The notes under the pieces: model-generated
What the model was told of the DNA's origin: nothing
Databases searched by the model: none
Seen by the model: only the letters and a program-made list of their open reading frames with translations
Program-made: the position numbers and the translations under genes
Assembly (NCBI GenBank): GCA_902593905.1
Contig: CACJKF010000001.1
Coordinates: 248,001-312,000, forward strand
DNA from: an uncultured Pelagibacteraceae bacterium
GTDB lineage: Bacteria > Pseudomonadota > Alphaproteobacteria > Pelagibacterales > Pelagibacteraceae
DNA: 64,000 nt
Direction: 5' to 3'
Part shown: in pieces, positions 10,391 through 19,531 of the stretch
How the letters are laid out: the number at the start of each line of letters is the position of its first letter
How positions within the stretch are numbered: the stretch's first letter is position 1

Positions 10391-10992
10391 TTTAAATCTA
10401 TATTAGCATTTATTTTATCATTTAGTGAAGATGCAATGTCAAGTTTTTGATTTTTTATATCAAAAAATAATTTGTCAGCAGCTATTGTGCCTCTAATATC
10501 TTTTACCTTAACATTATCAGATATTGTTAAAAAACTTTTCGAATTAGAATATTCAGCCTTATCTGCAAAAAGCTCACTTCCTTCGTAATTAGCTAAAACA
10601 TTTCCTAAAAACTTCATATCTAGTGTTTTATTGTTATACACCCCTGTGTCTGATCTTACAAATAAAGTAGTATCATCTTTAAAGTAAAAAACCGCCTCAA
10701 CAAATTTCATATTTACCACTGCTTGATTATTTTTCTTACTATAAGCTTCTTTAGACTTAAGAGAGTATCTGTTCCCAGCTAAATCTAAACCTGTGTATTC
10801 AACATTATAAAAAACATCACTATTTTCGGATTTAGAAGACTGTTGTTTATTTATTTTTTCTTGCAAATCTTGAGTAATAATTTTTTCAGAATTAGGTTTT
10901 TCTCTATTGCTGTAGGTAAAAAAAATTATAAGGCTTCCAAGAATGAGTAAGCTTAATTGAATTAATCTTAGTTTTTTTTTTCTATCTGTCAT
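10387..10992 (-). CDS. lptC: LPS export ABC transporter periplasmic protein LptC
   Basis: N-terminal TM helix plus LptC-type beta-jellyroll sequence; 4-nt overlap with lptB. Confidence 0.82.
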   Translation of the reverse strand: MTDRKKKLRLIQLSLLILGSLIIFFTYSNREKPNSEKIITQDLQEKINKQQSSKSENSDVFYNVEYTGLDLAGNRYSLKSKEAYSKKNNQAVVNMKFVEAVFYFKDDTTLFVRSDTGVYNNKTLDMKFLGNVLANYEGSELFADKAEYSNSKSFLTISDNVKVKDIRGTIAADKLFFDIKNQKLDIASSLNDKINANIDLK

Positions 10993-11966
10993 TTCATACC
11001 TGTCTGTAATAAGAAATGAATGTGAATAATGCCTTTAAGCACTTTATTTTTTCTTTTTAAATGATTGTCTGGAACTACTAGTAAACTAGTTATTTTTTTT
11101 TCATTCATGATTGCCAATGCTTTAGATGCAGGCATATTTTCATTAACAACGAAAGGTGATTTACTCATAAAATTCATTAATTTTTTATCTTTAGAATAGT
11201 TTTTTAATTCTCTCCTTAAGTCGCCATCTGTTACCAAGCCTTGTATATACTTATTTTTTTTAATTACCAAAACTCCAAGCTTTTTTTTATTCATTATTTT
11301 TAGAGCTTGTTTGAAACTTTTATCAAACCCAATAACAGGCATTTTTTTTCCAGAAACCATAATATCCTTTGCAAGCAACAAAGAACCTCCAATATTTCCA
11401 CCAGGATGAAAAACTTTAAATTTTTCCTTTGAAAACTTTTTTAAATGCATAACAGTAGTTGCTAGGCAATCACCGAGTAAAAGAGTTAAAGAAGTACTTG
11501 TCGTAGGTACTAAGCCGGTTAAGTCAGACTCTTTTACTTTAGGAAGCTGAATTTTTACGTCACTTGCTTTTAATAAAAGACTCTCAGGTTTTGATGCCAC
11601 ACCTATCAATTTTATTCTATATCGATTTGCATATTTTAACATATTAGTTAATTCTGAAGTGTTCCCTGAATAAGAAAAAATTATTAATAAATCTTTTTTT
11701 TCTATTTGGCCCATATCGCCATGTAAAGCTTGAGCTGGATCGCAAAAAAAACTAGGAATACCCACACTTGAAAATGTTGCAGAAATTTTTCGAGCAATCA
11801 AACCAGATTTCCCTATACCAGCGAAAATTATTTTTCCTTTACAGTTCAGTATTAGTTCTATTGCTTTAGTAAAATTTTTATTAAAGACCTTTTTAATCTT
11901 TTTTAGTTCAACTATTTGAATATCAGCAGATTTTTTAGCAATAGATATATAATTTTTTTTGTTCAT
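10989..11966 (-). CDS. kdsD: arabinose-5-phosphate isomerase (SIS + 2 CBS domains)
   Basis: GIGKSGLIARKISATFSSVGIPSFFCDPAQALHGDMGQI, PTTSTSLTLLLGDCLA, CBS repeats. Confidence 0.93.
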   Translation of the reverse strand: MNKKNYISIAKKSADIQIVELKKIKKVFNKNFTKAIELILNCKGKIIFAGIGKSGLIARKISATFSSVGIPSFFCDPAQALHGDMGQIEKKDLLIIFSYSGNTSELTNMLKYANRYRIKLIGVASKPESLLLKASDVKIQLPKVKESDLTGLVPTTSTSLTLLLGDCLATTVMHLKKFSKEKFKVFHPGGNIGGSLLLAKDIMVSGKKMPVIGFDKSFKQALKIMNKKKLGVLVIKKNKYIQGLVTDGDLRRELKNYSKDKKLMNFMSKSPFVVNENMPASKALAIMNEKKITSLLVVPDNHLKRKNKVLKGIIHIHFLLQTGMK

Positions 11967-12589
11967 TAATGTTCAAAAATATCTTGTTTAAATCCTTTTT
12001 GATCTAACTCTACTCTTGTATCCAAAAATTCTAAACATTTTTTAAATACTTCGAGTCTTTTCTCTCTAATCAACATTTTTTCTAATTCTTTTTGTATTCT
12101 ATGTAAGTAAACAACATCGTTCGCAGCATATTCTAGTTGTTTATTTGAAAGTTCGTTTATATCTTTGTTCCAATCACTGCTTCCTTGTCTCTTGTCGAGA
12201 GTTTTGTTGCAAAATTCTTGAGTTAAGTTTTTTAGGCCATGAGCATCAGTGTAAGTTCTAACTATTTTTGATGCAATCTTAGTATCAAAAATATTTTTTA
12301 CTTTGCATTTTAGAAAATATTCAAGAGCATTTTTATCAAATCTAAGGAAATGTCCAATTTTTAAAATATTATTATTTTCTAACACTGAAACTAAATTTGG
12401 AGCCTCGTAATTATCTTTATTTGGCTGTATTATATAAACATTTTCTTTATCGTCGCAGATTTGAATTAGACTTAATTTGTCTCTCTCAGGAATTTGAAGA
12501 CCAGTTGCTTCTGTATCTATCGCGATACTATTTTCAAACGATTTTGCAATATCTTGTGTTATGTCCCCTTTAATCTTAGTTATTTTCAT
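11966..12589 (-). CDS. ribonuclease D-like 3'-5' exonuclease
   Basis: IAIDTEATGLQ, FDTKIASKI, ELEYAANDVVYLHRI; start chosen at MKITKIKG (12589) rather than track start 12628. Confidence 0.85.
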   Translation of the reverse strand: MKITKIKGDITQDIAKSFENSIAIDTEATGLQIPERDKLSLIQICDDKENVYIIQPNKDNYEAPNLVSVLENNNILKIGHFLRFDKNALEYFLKCKVKNIFDTKIASKIVRTYTDAHGLKNLTQEFCNKTLDKRQGSSDWNKDINELSNKQLEYAANDVVYLHRIQKELEKMLIREKRLEVFKKCLEFLDTRVELDQKGFKQDIFEH

Positions 12590-12606
12590 ATATAAGTTTA
12601 AATACC

Positions 12607-13551
12607 ATGAAAAATCAAATTTGCACAATTTTAGGTGGTGGAGGTTTTATAGGAAGATATCTTGTTCGAAATTTGACCAAGAAAAACTATAGATGCATCA
12701 TAACTACTAGAAAATCCTTTCAAAAGGGGTATTTAAAGACTCAAGCTACTCCAGGAGCTATAGAACTTTTAGATTGGAATCCAACTAATTTTTCAGATTT
12801 GAAAGAAGCTATCAAAAACTCCGATGTAGTCGTAAATTTAATTGGTATTCTCTTTGAAAATAGAAAACAGAAATTTTATAATATTCACTCAAAAATTCCT
12901 GAAGCCGTTGCTAAGATTTGTTCAGAGTCAGATGTAAAAAAATTTATTCATGTTAGTGCTATTGGTGCTAATGAAAAATCAAAATCTCTGTATCAAAAAT
13001 CGAAATTTCTGGGAGAACAAAAGGCACTAGAGAATTTCAAAAAAACAGTAATTATTAGACCAAGTGTAGTTTGTGGTCCCGAGGATAACTTTACCAATCT
13101 TTTTTCAAAATTAAGTATATTGCCTGTAATTCCAATTGTTGGCAAAAATTATAATTTTCAACCAATCTTAGTTTCAGATGTAGCTAGCTCCATTTTAAAA
13201 GCAATTGAAATTAAAAATAACGAAAGTAAAATATATGAGATCGGAGGACCAAAAATAATTAGTTTTGGAGATATGGTTAAGTCAATTTTATCAACTATTA
13301 ATAAAAAAAGATTTGTTGTTGAAATGCCAATGCCTATAGCAAAAATACAGAGTAGTATAACGGATTTACTTCCTTTCCCTCCGATTTTAACCAGAGACCA
13401 ATGTGAAATTTTGTCTGAAGCAGATAATGTTGTTTCAAATAATTACTTAACACTTAAAGATCTTGATATAGACCCAGTAGACGTTGAGGAAGAGATGAAA
13501 AAATGGTTATGGAGATACAAAGACGGCGGCCAATTTGCTAAAGCACAATGA
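12607..13551 (+). CDS. NAD(P)-binding epimerase, complex I NDUFA9-like family
   Basis: TILGGGGFIGRYLVRNL Rossmann motif, VVNLIGIL, IRPSVVCGPEDNFTNLF. Confidence 0.88.
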   Translation: MKNQICTILGGGGFIGRYLVRNLTKKNYRCIITTRKSFQKGYLKTQATPGAIELLDWNPTNFSDLKEAIKNSDVVVNLIGILFENRKQKFYNIHSKIPEAVAKICSESDVKKFIHVSAIGANEKSKSLYQKSKFLGEQKALENFKKTVIIRPSVVCGPEDNFTNLFSKLSILPVIPIVGKNYNFQPILVSDVASSILKAIEIKNNESKIYEIGGPKIISFGDMVKSILSTINKKRFVVEMPMPIAKIQSSITDLLPFPPILTRDQCEILSEADNVVSNNYLTLKDLDIDPVDVEEEMKKWLWRYKDGGQFAKAQ

Positions 13552-13892
13552 AAAGTATAAGTTTACTATCTGGATATATTTATTTAATTTTTGCTATAGT
13601 CACAGGCATAGCATCTAATGGATTTTTAAAAACTACAGAAGGCTTTACAAAGCTATATCCAACTATTTTTTGTATATTAAGTATTATTGTTTGCCTTTTT
13701 TGTATTTCTAAAGCGATGACAATTATTCCAGTTGGCTTCACATACGCAACTTACGGAGCTCTAACTATTACTGCGGTAACTTTTTTTGGTATTTTCAAGT
13801 ATAATCAAACTCCTAACCTTTATGGAGCAATCGGTATTATTCTAATTATTATAGGAGTTGTACTTTTAAACATATTTGGGAAGGTTAAATAA
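13548..13892 (+). CDS. small multidrug resistance (SMR/EmrE-like) transporter
   Basis: Four hydrophobic helices; YIYLIFAIVTGIASNGFLKTTEGFTKLYPT and IPVGFTYATYGAL typical of SMR. Confidence 0.85.
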   Translation: MKSISLLSGYIYLIFAIVTGIASNGFLKTTEGFTKLYPTIFCILSIIVCLFCISKAMTIIPVGFTYATYGALTITAVTFFGIFKYNQTPNLYGAIGIILIIIGVVLLNIFGKVK

Positions 13893-13989
13893 AACCCTAG
13901 GTAGAATTTTATTTTTAATCGGCGACTCCTCTTTATTAATATTTTGTGTTAGCTTTTTTCTTTTTTAAAGAAGAAAATGGGGGAATAAA

Positions 13990-15303
13990 ATGAAACATTT
14001 AAAAGCAATAATTGCTTCGATCGCATTTTTCGCAATGTTTGCGGGAACATCGCTTCAAGCAAAAGTAGAAATACAATGGTGGCATGCTTTTGGTGGAAGA
14101 CTTGGTGAATTACTTGATGAACAAGTAAACAAGTTTAACGCAAGCCAAGACAAATACACTGTAGTTCATACTAGAAAAGGAAACTATTCTGAAACTCTTA
14201 ACGCAGGAATAGCTGCATTCAGAGCTGGACAACATCCAAACATTCTAATGGTATTCGAAGTCGGTACTGCTAGTTTAATGGCTGCAAAAGGAGCTTATGT
14301 TCCTATGTACCAACTAATGAAAGATGCTGGTCAAAGATTTAATCCTAATGGATTTGTTTCTGCTGTATCTGGTTATTATACAACAACAGATGGCAAAATG
14401 TTATCTATGCCGTATAACTCTTCAACACCAGTTCTTTGGGTAAATAAAGACTTGATGAAAAAAGCAGGTTTAGATCCAGAGATGGACTTAAGTACATGGA
14501 AAAGAGTTGGTAACGCACTTGATGCTGCAAAAGCAAAAGGTATTGATATGCCTTTCTGCACTTGTTGGCACAGCTGGGTTCACCTTGAAAACTTTTCAGC
14601 GTACCACAACATACCGTTTGCAACTAAATCAAATGGATTTGCAGGTTTAGATACTGAGTTAGCTTTCAATAGCCCAGTACACATTAAGCATATTCAAACT
14701 TTAGGTAAATGGGCTCAAGAAGGTAAATTTAAGTACATGGGTAGAAGAAATGAAGCCGGTAAAAATTTTAGAGCTGGTGAATGTATGTTAATGACAGAGT
14801 CTTCTGCTGGTTATGCTGGTATCAAAAAAGAAGCTAAATTCGAATTTGGTATTAGACACTTACCTTACTATGGAGCAACTGAAGCACCTCAAAACACAAT
14901 TATTGGTGGTTCATCTCTATGGGCATTATCTGGAAAATCTAAAGAAGAGAACAAAGGTACTGCAGCATTTTTAGCTTTCTTATCAAGAACTGATATTCAA
15001 GCTAAGTGGCACCAAGACACGGGTTATTTAGGTGTTACAACTGCAGCTGCTAAAAAAACTAAAAGTTCAGGTTTCTACAAAGCAAACCCTGGAACTGATT
15101 TAGCTGGAATACAGATGATGAGAAATAAAGTTACTCAAAACTCTAAAGGCTTACGTCTTGGATCTTTTGATCAGATAAGAGGTATTATCGATGAAGAGAT
15201 GGAAGGAGTTTACAGCGGTAAGAAAACTGCTCAAGTAGCTTTAGATAGCGCTGTAAGAAGAGGTAACGTTCTTTTAAGAAGATTTGAAAGAGCAAATAAA
15301 TAA
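13990..15303 (+). CDS. ugpB: sn-glycerol-3-phosphate ABC transporter substrate-binding protein
   Basis: Signal peptide, QWWHAFGGRLGELLDEQVNKFN; followed by ugpA/E/C. Confidence 0.92.
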   Translation: MKHLKAIIASIAFFAMFAGTSLQAKVEIQWWHAFGGRLGELLDEQVNKFNASQDKYTVVHTRKGNYSETLNAGIAAFRAGQHPNILMVFEVGTASLMAAKGAYVPMYQLMKDAGQRFNPNGFVSAVSGYYTTTDGKMLSMPYNSSTPVLWVNKDLMKKAGLDPEMDLSTWKRVGNALDAAKAKGIDMPFCTCWHSWVHLENFSAYHNIPFATKSNGFAGLDTELAFNSPVHIKHIQTLGKWAQEGKFKYMGRRNEAGKNFRAGECMLMTESSAGYAGIKKEAKFEFGIRHLPYYGATEAPQNTIIGGSSLWALSGKSKEENKGTAAFLAFLSRTDIQAKWHQDTGYLGVTTAAAKKTKSSGFYKANPGTDLAGIQMMRNKVTQNSKGLRLGSFDQIRGIIDEEMEGVYSGKKTAQVALDSAVRRGNVLLRRFERANK

Positions 15304-15314
15304 ATCAATTTTAT

Positions 15315-15340
15315 TTACTAGGGGCGAAAGCCCCTAGTAA
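15315..15340 (+). terminator. strong stem-loop between ugpB and ugpA (11-bp perfect stem, GAAA tetraloop), probably a 3'-end stabiliser or partial terminator
   Basis: TTACTAGGGGC GAAA GCCCCTAGTAA; no U-tract follows. Confidence 0.75.
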
Positions 15341-15355
15341 CATTCTTAAGATCAA

Positions 15356-16237
15356 ATGGAAAAAAGAGTTTTTTTTAAAGGCTGGTGGTTACCAGCACTA
15401 TTAGTTGCACCTCAACTACTGATTTCTTTTGTTTTCTTTTTTTACCCATCAGGACAAGCCATTTGGAATTCTTTATTTCTACCAGATCCGTTTGGATTAA
15501 AGACAGAATTTGTGGGTTTAGATAATTTTAGATTTTTATTATCCGATCCTTATTATTTAGCAAGTTTTAAAACGACAGTTATCTTCTCAACTGCAGTATC
15601 AGTTTCTTCTATGGCTTTAGGTTTATACTTAGCGGCGTTAGCGGATCGATTAATTAAAGGAGCTGGCGTTTATCAAACTTTATTAATTTGGCCTTACGCT
15701 ATCGCGCCAGCGATCGCAGGAGTTTTGTGGTTATTTATGTTCAATGGAAATATTGGTTTAGCTTCTTATTATCTTAAAGCTTTGGGTTACGAATGGAACC
15801 ATACTTTAAAAGGTGATCAAGCAATGTTTCTTGTTATTTTAGCCTCATCATGGGGAAGAATAAGCTATAACTTTTTATTTTTTTTAGCAGGACTTCAAGC
15901 CATTCCAAAATCAATTATTGAGGCGGCAGCAATAGATGGAGCTAGTTTTTGGAAAAGATTTGGTACAATTGTAATACCTCTACTTTCACCCATTACATTC
16001 TTTTTATTAGTCGTGAATATTGTTTATGCTTTCTTTGATACTTTTGGAGTAATACATACAATTACTTCAGGCGGACCCGAACAATCAACTACTATACTTG
16101 TATATAAAGTATTCTCTGATGGATTTGTGAGCCAGGATCTAGGATCAAGCGCAGCTCAGTCTGTAATCCTACTAGTTTTAGTCGGAATTTTAACCGTCAT
16201 TCAATTTAAATATATAGAGAGAAAGGTGCATTATTAA
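15356..16237 (+). CDS. ugpA: sn-glycerol-3-phosphate ABC transporter permease
   Basis: Permease EAA loop IIEAAAIDGASFWKRFGTIVIPLLSP; locus context. Confidence 0.92.
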   Translation: MEKRVFFKGWWLPALLVAPQLLISFVFFFYPSGQAIWNSLFLPDPFGLKTEFVGLDNFRFLLSDPYYLASFKTTVIFSTAVSVSSMALGLYLAALADRLIKGAGVYQTLLIWPYAIAPAIAGVLWLFMFNGNIGLASYYLKALGYEWNHTLKGDQAMFLVILASSWGRISYNFLFFLAGLQAIPKSIIEAAAIDGASFWKRFGTIVIPLLSPITFFLLVVNIVYAFFDTFGVIHTITSGGPEQSTTILVYKVFSDGFVSQDLGSSAAQSVILLVLVGILTVIQFKYIERKVHY

Positions 16238-17091
16238 TGGTTGAGAAAAAGAAATCAGGATATTGGTTAACTCACCTTGGTTTAATTCTTGGAGTATTAT
16301 TTATATTTTTTCCAGTTTGGTTAACTTTCGTTGCATCCACTGTAACTCAAGATGCAATTATTTATCCTCCATTACCAATGTTACCAGGGACAGAGTTTTT
16401 TGAAAATTATGCAAATGCTTTATTTAGAGGTTCACCAGAAGGATATGGAGCCAAAGTACCTGTTATAAAAATGATGATGAACTCAGCAATCATGGCAATT
16501 GGTATTACAGTTGGAAAAATTATTATCTCATTATTGTCAGCTTTTGCTTTTGTTTATTTCAGATTTCCATTCAGAAATTTATGTTTTTGGTTAATCTTTA
16601 TTACCTTAATGCTCCCAGTAGAAGTAAGAATAGTGCCAACTTATGAAGTTGTTGCAAATTTAAATCTATTAAATTCTTACACAGGATTAATCTTCCCGTT
16701 AATTGCATCAGCTACGGCAACTTTTTTATTTAGACAATTTTTTATGACCATACCTGATGAAATGGTTGAAGCAGCGAGAATGGATGGCTGCAGTCCAATG
16801 CGTTTCTTTTTTGATATATTAGTCCCAATTAGTAAAACCAACATTGCAGCTTTATTTGTTATTTTATTTATTTTTGGTTGGAACCAATATTTATGGCCGT
16901 TATTAATGACGACCGATCCTGACATGAGAACTATTGTAATGGCAATTGATTCAATGATACCTACAGGCGATGACTATGCACACTGGCCAACGGTTATGGC
17001 AACAGCAATGTTAGCTATGGTGCCGCCAGTTATAGTAGTAATAAGTATGCAAAAGTTTTTTGTTAAAGGATTATTAGAAAGCGATAAATAA
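16237..17091 (+). CDS. ugpE: sn-glycerol-3-phosphate ABC transporter permease
   Basis: MVEAARMDGCSPMRFFFDILVPISK EAA motif; locus context. Confidence 0.92.
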   Translation: MVEKKKSGYWLTHLGLILGVLFIFFPVWLTFVASTVTQDAIIYPPLPMLPGTEFFENYANALFRGSPEGYGAKVPVIKMMMNSAIMAIGITVGKIIISLLSAFAFVYFRFPFRNLCFWLIFITLMLPVEVRIVPTYEVVANLNLLNSYTGLIFPLIASATATFLFRQFFMTIPDEMVEAARMDGCSPMRFFFDILVPISKTNIAALFVILFIFGWNQYLWPLLMTTDPDMRTIVMAIDSMIPTGDDYAHWPTVMATAMLAMVPPVIVVISMQKFFVKGLLESDK

Positions 17092-18146
17092 TGTCTCAAA
17101 TTAGTTTACAAAATCTAAAGAAATCTTTTGGAAAAACCCAGGTTATTCACGATCTGAGTATTGACGTCAAAGATGGCGAGCTGATTGTAATAGTTGGACC
17201 ATCAGGATGTGGAAAATCAACTCTATTAAGAATGGTTGCAGGCTTAGAAGATGCTAATGAAGGAAATATTTTAATTGATAATAAAAAAGTAAATGAACTT
17301 GAACCTATGGAGCGAAATATTGCAATGGTATTTCAAAATTACGCTCTTTATCCACACATGACTGTTTTTGGTAACATGGCTTATGGTTTAAAAATTGCAA
17401 AAGTACCAAAGGAAGAAATTGAGTCCAGAGTTCAAAAAGCTGCTGAAATTTTAGAGCTTGGAGAATTGTTAGAGAGAAAACCCAATCAATTATCTGGCGG
17501 ACAAAGACAAAGAGTTGCCATGGGAAGAGCGATTGTAAGAAATCCTGTGGCTTTTTTATTTGATGAACCCTTATCAAACCTTGATGCCAAATTAAGAGTT
17601 CAAATGAGATTGGAGATTAAAAAACTTCAAACTCAATTAAAAACTACTTCTTTATATGTAACGCACGATCAAGTTGAAGCCATGACTTTAGCTGATCGAA
17701 TGATTGTAATGAACGAAGGTAATGTGGAACATATTGGAACACCTTTAGAAGTATACACAAAACCTAAAACTTTATTCACGGCTCAATTTATCGGAAGTCC
17801 AGCAATGAATATTTTAAAAGGAAATTGTGGAGGCAACAAATTGATTTTGGCAAACAAAGCTTCACTTTCAGTGAATTCAAAATTTAATGGACCTGTTAAT
17901 ATAGGTATGCGACCTGAAGATTTTGAATTAGATCAAAATGGTCCAATCAAGTTAAAAGTTGAACTTGTAGAGCTGATCGGAGCTAATACACTTATTCATG
18001 GTAAACTTGAAAATAGTAATGAAATTTTAGTTGCAAGTATCTCAGGTGTTGTTAAAGAAGATACTATTGGAAAAAATATTAATCTTTCCATTCAAGATGA
18101 CAAACTACACCTGTTTGATACTAATACTGATTTGAGGATTAATTGA
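17091..18146 (+). CDS. ugpC: sn-glycerol-3-phosphate ABC transporter ATP-binding protein
   Basis: [50 protein letters not shown]. Confidence 0.95.
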   Translation: MSQISLQNLKKSFGKTQVIHDLSIDVKDGELIVIVGPSGCGKSTLLRMVAGLEDANEGNILIDNKKVNELEPMERNIAMVFQNYALYPHMTVFGNMAYGLKIAKVPKEEIESRVQKAAEILELGELLERKPNQLSGGQRQRVAMGRAIVRNPVAFLFDEPLSNLDAKLRVQMRLEIKKLQTQLKTTSLYVTHDQVEAMTLADRMIVMNEGNVEHIGTPLEVYTKPKTLFTAQFIGSPAMNILKGNCGGNKLILANKASLSVNSKFNGPVNIGMRPEDFELDQNGPIKLKVELVELIGANTLIHGKLENSNEILVASISGVVKEDTIGKNINLSIQDDKLHLFDTNTDLRIN

Positions 18147-19075
18147 TCAATCCATTTTTAACGAAACCTAACTACATAAGAATTTACGGCCATAGAGGAG
18201 CTAGAGGTGATATTGTTGAAAACTCAATCTCTGGTTTTAAATATACTTTTGATCTTGGTATCAAAGCTGTTGAGTTTGATGTTGTAATTTCAAAAGATAA
18301 TATTCCAACAATATTTCATGATTACAGATTAAATCCTGATTTAGTTAAAGATGCTTCAGGGAACTGGATCACAGATAAAAGCATGAAATTAGTAGAACTT
18401 ACTTATGAGGAAATTAGCAAGTATACTATTGGAAGCGTAAAGCCCGAAACAAAGTACGCAAAAAGATTTAAAAATCAAAAACCTATTACAGGAGAAAAAA
18501 TACCAAAATTAACTGATTTCTTTAAATTAGTGACGGAAGATAAATATAAAGATGTATTCTTAAATTTAGAAATTAAATCAACCCCTACACAAGAAAACGT
18601 AACACCAGACCCAGAAAAAATGGTTTCTTTAATCCTTAAAGATATAAAAGATTTTAAACTTGAGGATAGAACTTTAATCACTTCTTATGACTGGAGAATT
18701 TTGTACGCACTTAAAAAACAAAACCCAAATATCCTAAGAGGATTTATTACTCTACAACAAGGTCTTTCAATTACTAAAAAAAATATTTACGAGAACTCTC
18801 CTTGGATGGTTAAAAATTATCCAATGGAAGAATTATTTTTACTTCCTAATATTATTAAATCGTTAGAAGGGCATGTATGGAGTGCTTTCTACCGTGATGT
18901 GACTAGACAAAATGTAGAATTAGCACACAAACATGGTTTAGCTACTTGTGTTTGGACAGTGAATAGAGAAAAAGATATTATTAGGATGATCGAGTACGGA
19001 GTTGATGGAATTATCACTGACTATCCAAAAAAAGTTCAAGAAATTTGTAAATCTAAAAATATCTCTTGGTTTTAA
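18143..19075 (+). CDS. ugpQ: glycerophosphodiester phosphodiesterase
   Basis: YGHRGARGDIVENSISGF, EFDVVISKDNIPTIFHD, TVNREKDIIRMIEYGVDGIITDYP; TTG start overlapping the ugpC stop. Confidence 0.9.
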   Translation: MINPFLTKPNYIRIYGHRGARGDIVENSISGFKYTFDLGIKAVEFDVVISKDNIPTIFHDYRLNPDLVKDASGNWITDKSMKLVELTYEEISKYTIGSVKPETKYAKRFKNQKPITGEKIPKLTDFFKLVTEDKYKDVFLNLEIKSTPTQENVTPDPEKMVSLILKDIKDFKLEDRTLITSYDWRILYALKKQNPNILRGFITLQQGLSITKKNIYENSPWMVKNYPMEELFLLPNIIKSLEGHVWSAFYRDVTRQNVELAHKHGLATCVWTVNREKDIIRMIEYGVDGIITDYPKKVQEICKSKNISWF

Positions 19076-19119
19076 GCCTGAAAACTTGAAAAAATATTTG
19101 TCATCGTGTAAATAATCTC

Positions 19120-19257
19120 ATGGCAAAAAAAAAATATCAAAGAAATTGGTTAGAGAGAAAACTTGATGAATATAACCATACAATGGAGCTGATTAGAACT
19201 ATCCTACCTTTTTTAATACTTTTGCTACAAATTTACATACTAACGAAACTCATTTAA
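19120..19257 (+). CDS. 45-aa single-TM small protein (below the ORF-track cutoff)
   Basis: ATG...TAA, MAKKKYQRNWLERKLDEYNHTMELIRTILPFLILLLQIYILTKLI*; basic N-terminus plus hydrophobic C-terminal helix, in an otherwise empty gap. Confidence 0.5.
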   Translation: MAKKKYQRNWLERKLDEYNHTMELIRTILPFLILLLQIYILTKLI

Positions 19258-19288
19258 CACATCATCAAATATCAGGTATAACTCAATA

Positions 19289-19531
19289 ATGACTTTATTG
19301 TTTTTATCACTAGCAGGCATCATTGCTATCATTGTTATTCTTGTATCAGCCAAATTTATTAAAGCTGGGTTTGATGCTAGAGGTGAGGTTAAAGAGGAAC
19401 AAAGAAAAGAGAAACTCAAGCAAGAGGACGAAGATATTTTAGATGAATTAAAAAGAAAAGATCTTTCTGAGGAAGACTTAAAAGATCTTTACGATAAAAT
19501 TCAGAATAAAAAAAAAGATGACAATGAGTGA
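19289..19531 (+). CDS. 80-aa small membrane protein with highly charged tail; possible detached PhoR membrane anchor
   Basis: One N-terminal TM (LLFLSLAGIIAIIVILVSAKFI) then K/E/D-rich helix; overlaps phoR start in a different frame. Confidence 0.7.
   Translation: MTLLFLSLAGIIAIIVILVSAKFIKAGFDARGEVKEEQRKEKLKQEDEDILDELKRKDLSEEDLKDLYDKIQNKKKDDNE

Noticed and set aside
13893-13989. Possible riboswitch or Pho box upstream of ugpB
   Set aside because: Only weak A/T stems and no convincing 11-nt repeat or known aptamer core; just a normal GGGGGA ribosome-binding site seen.
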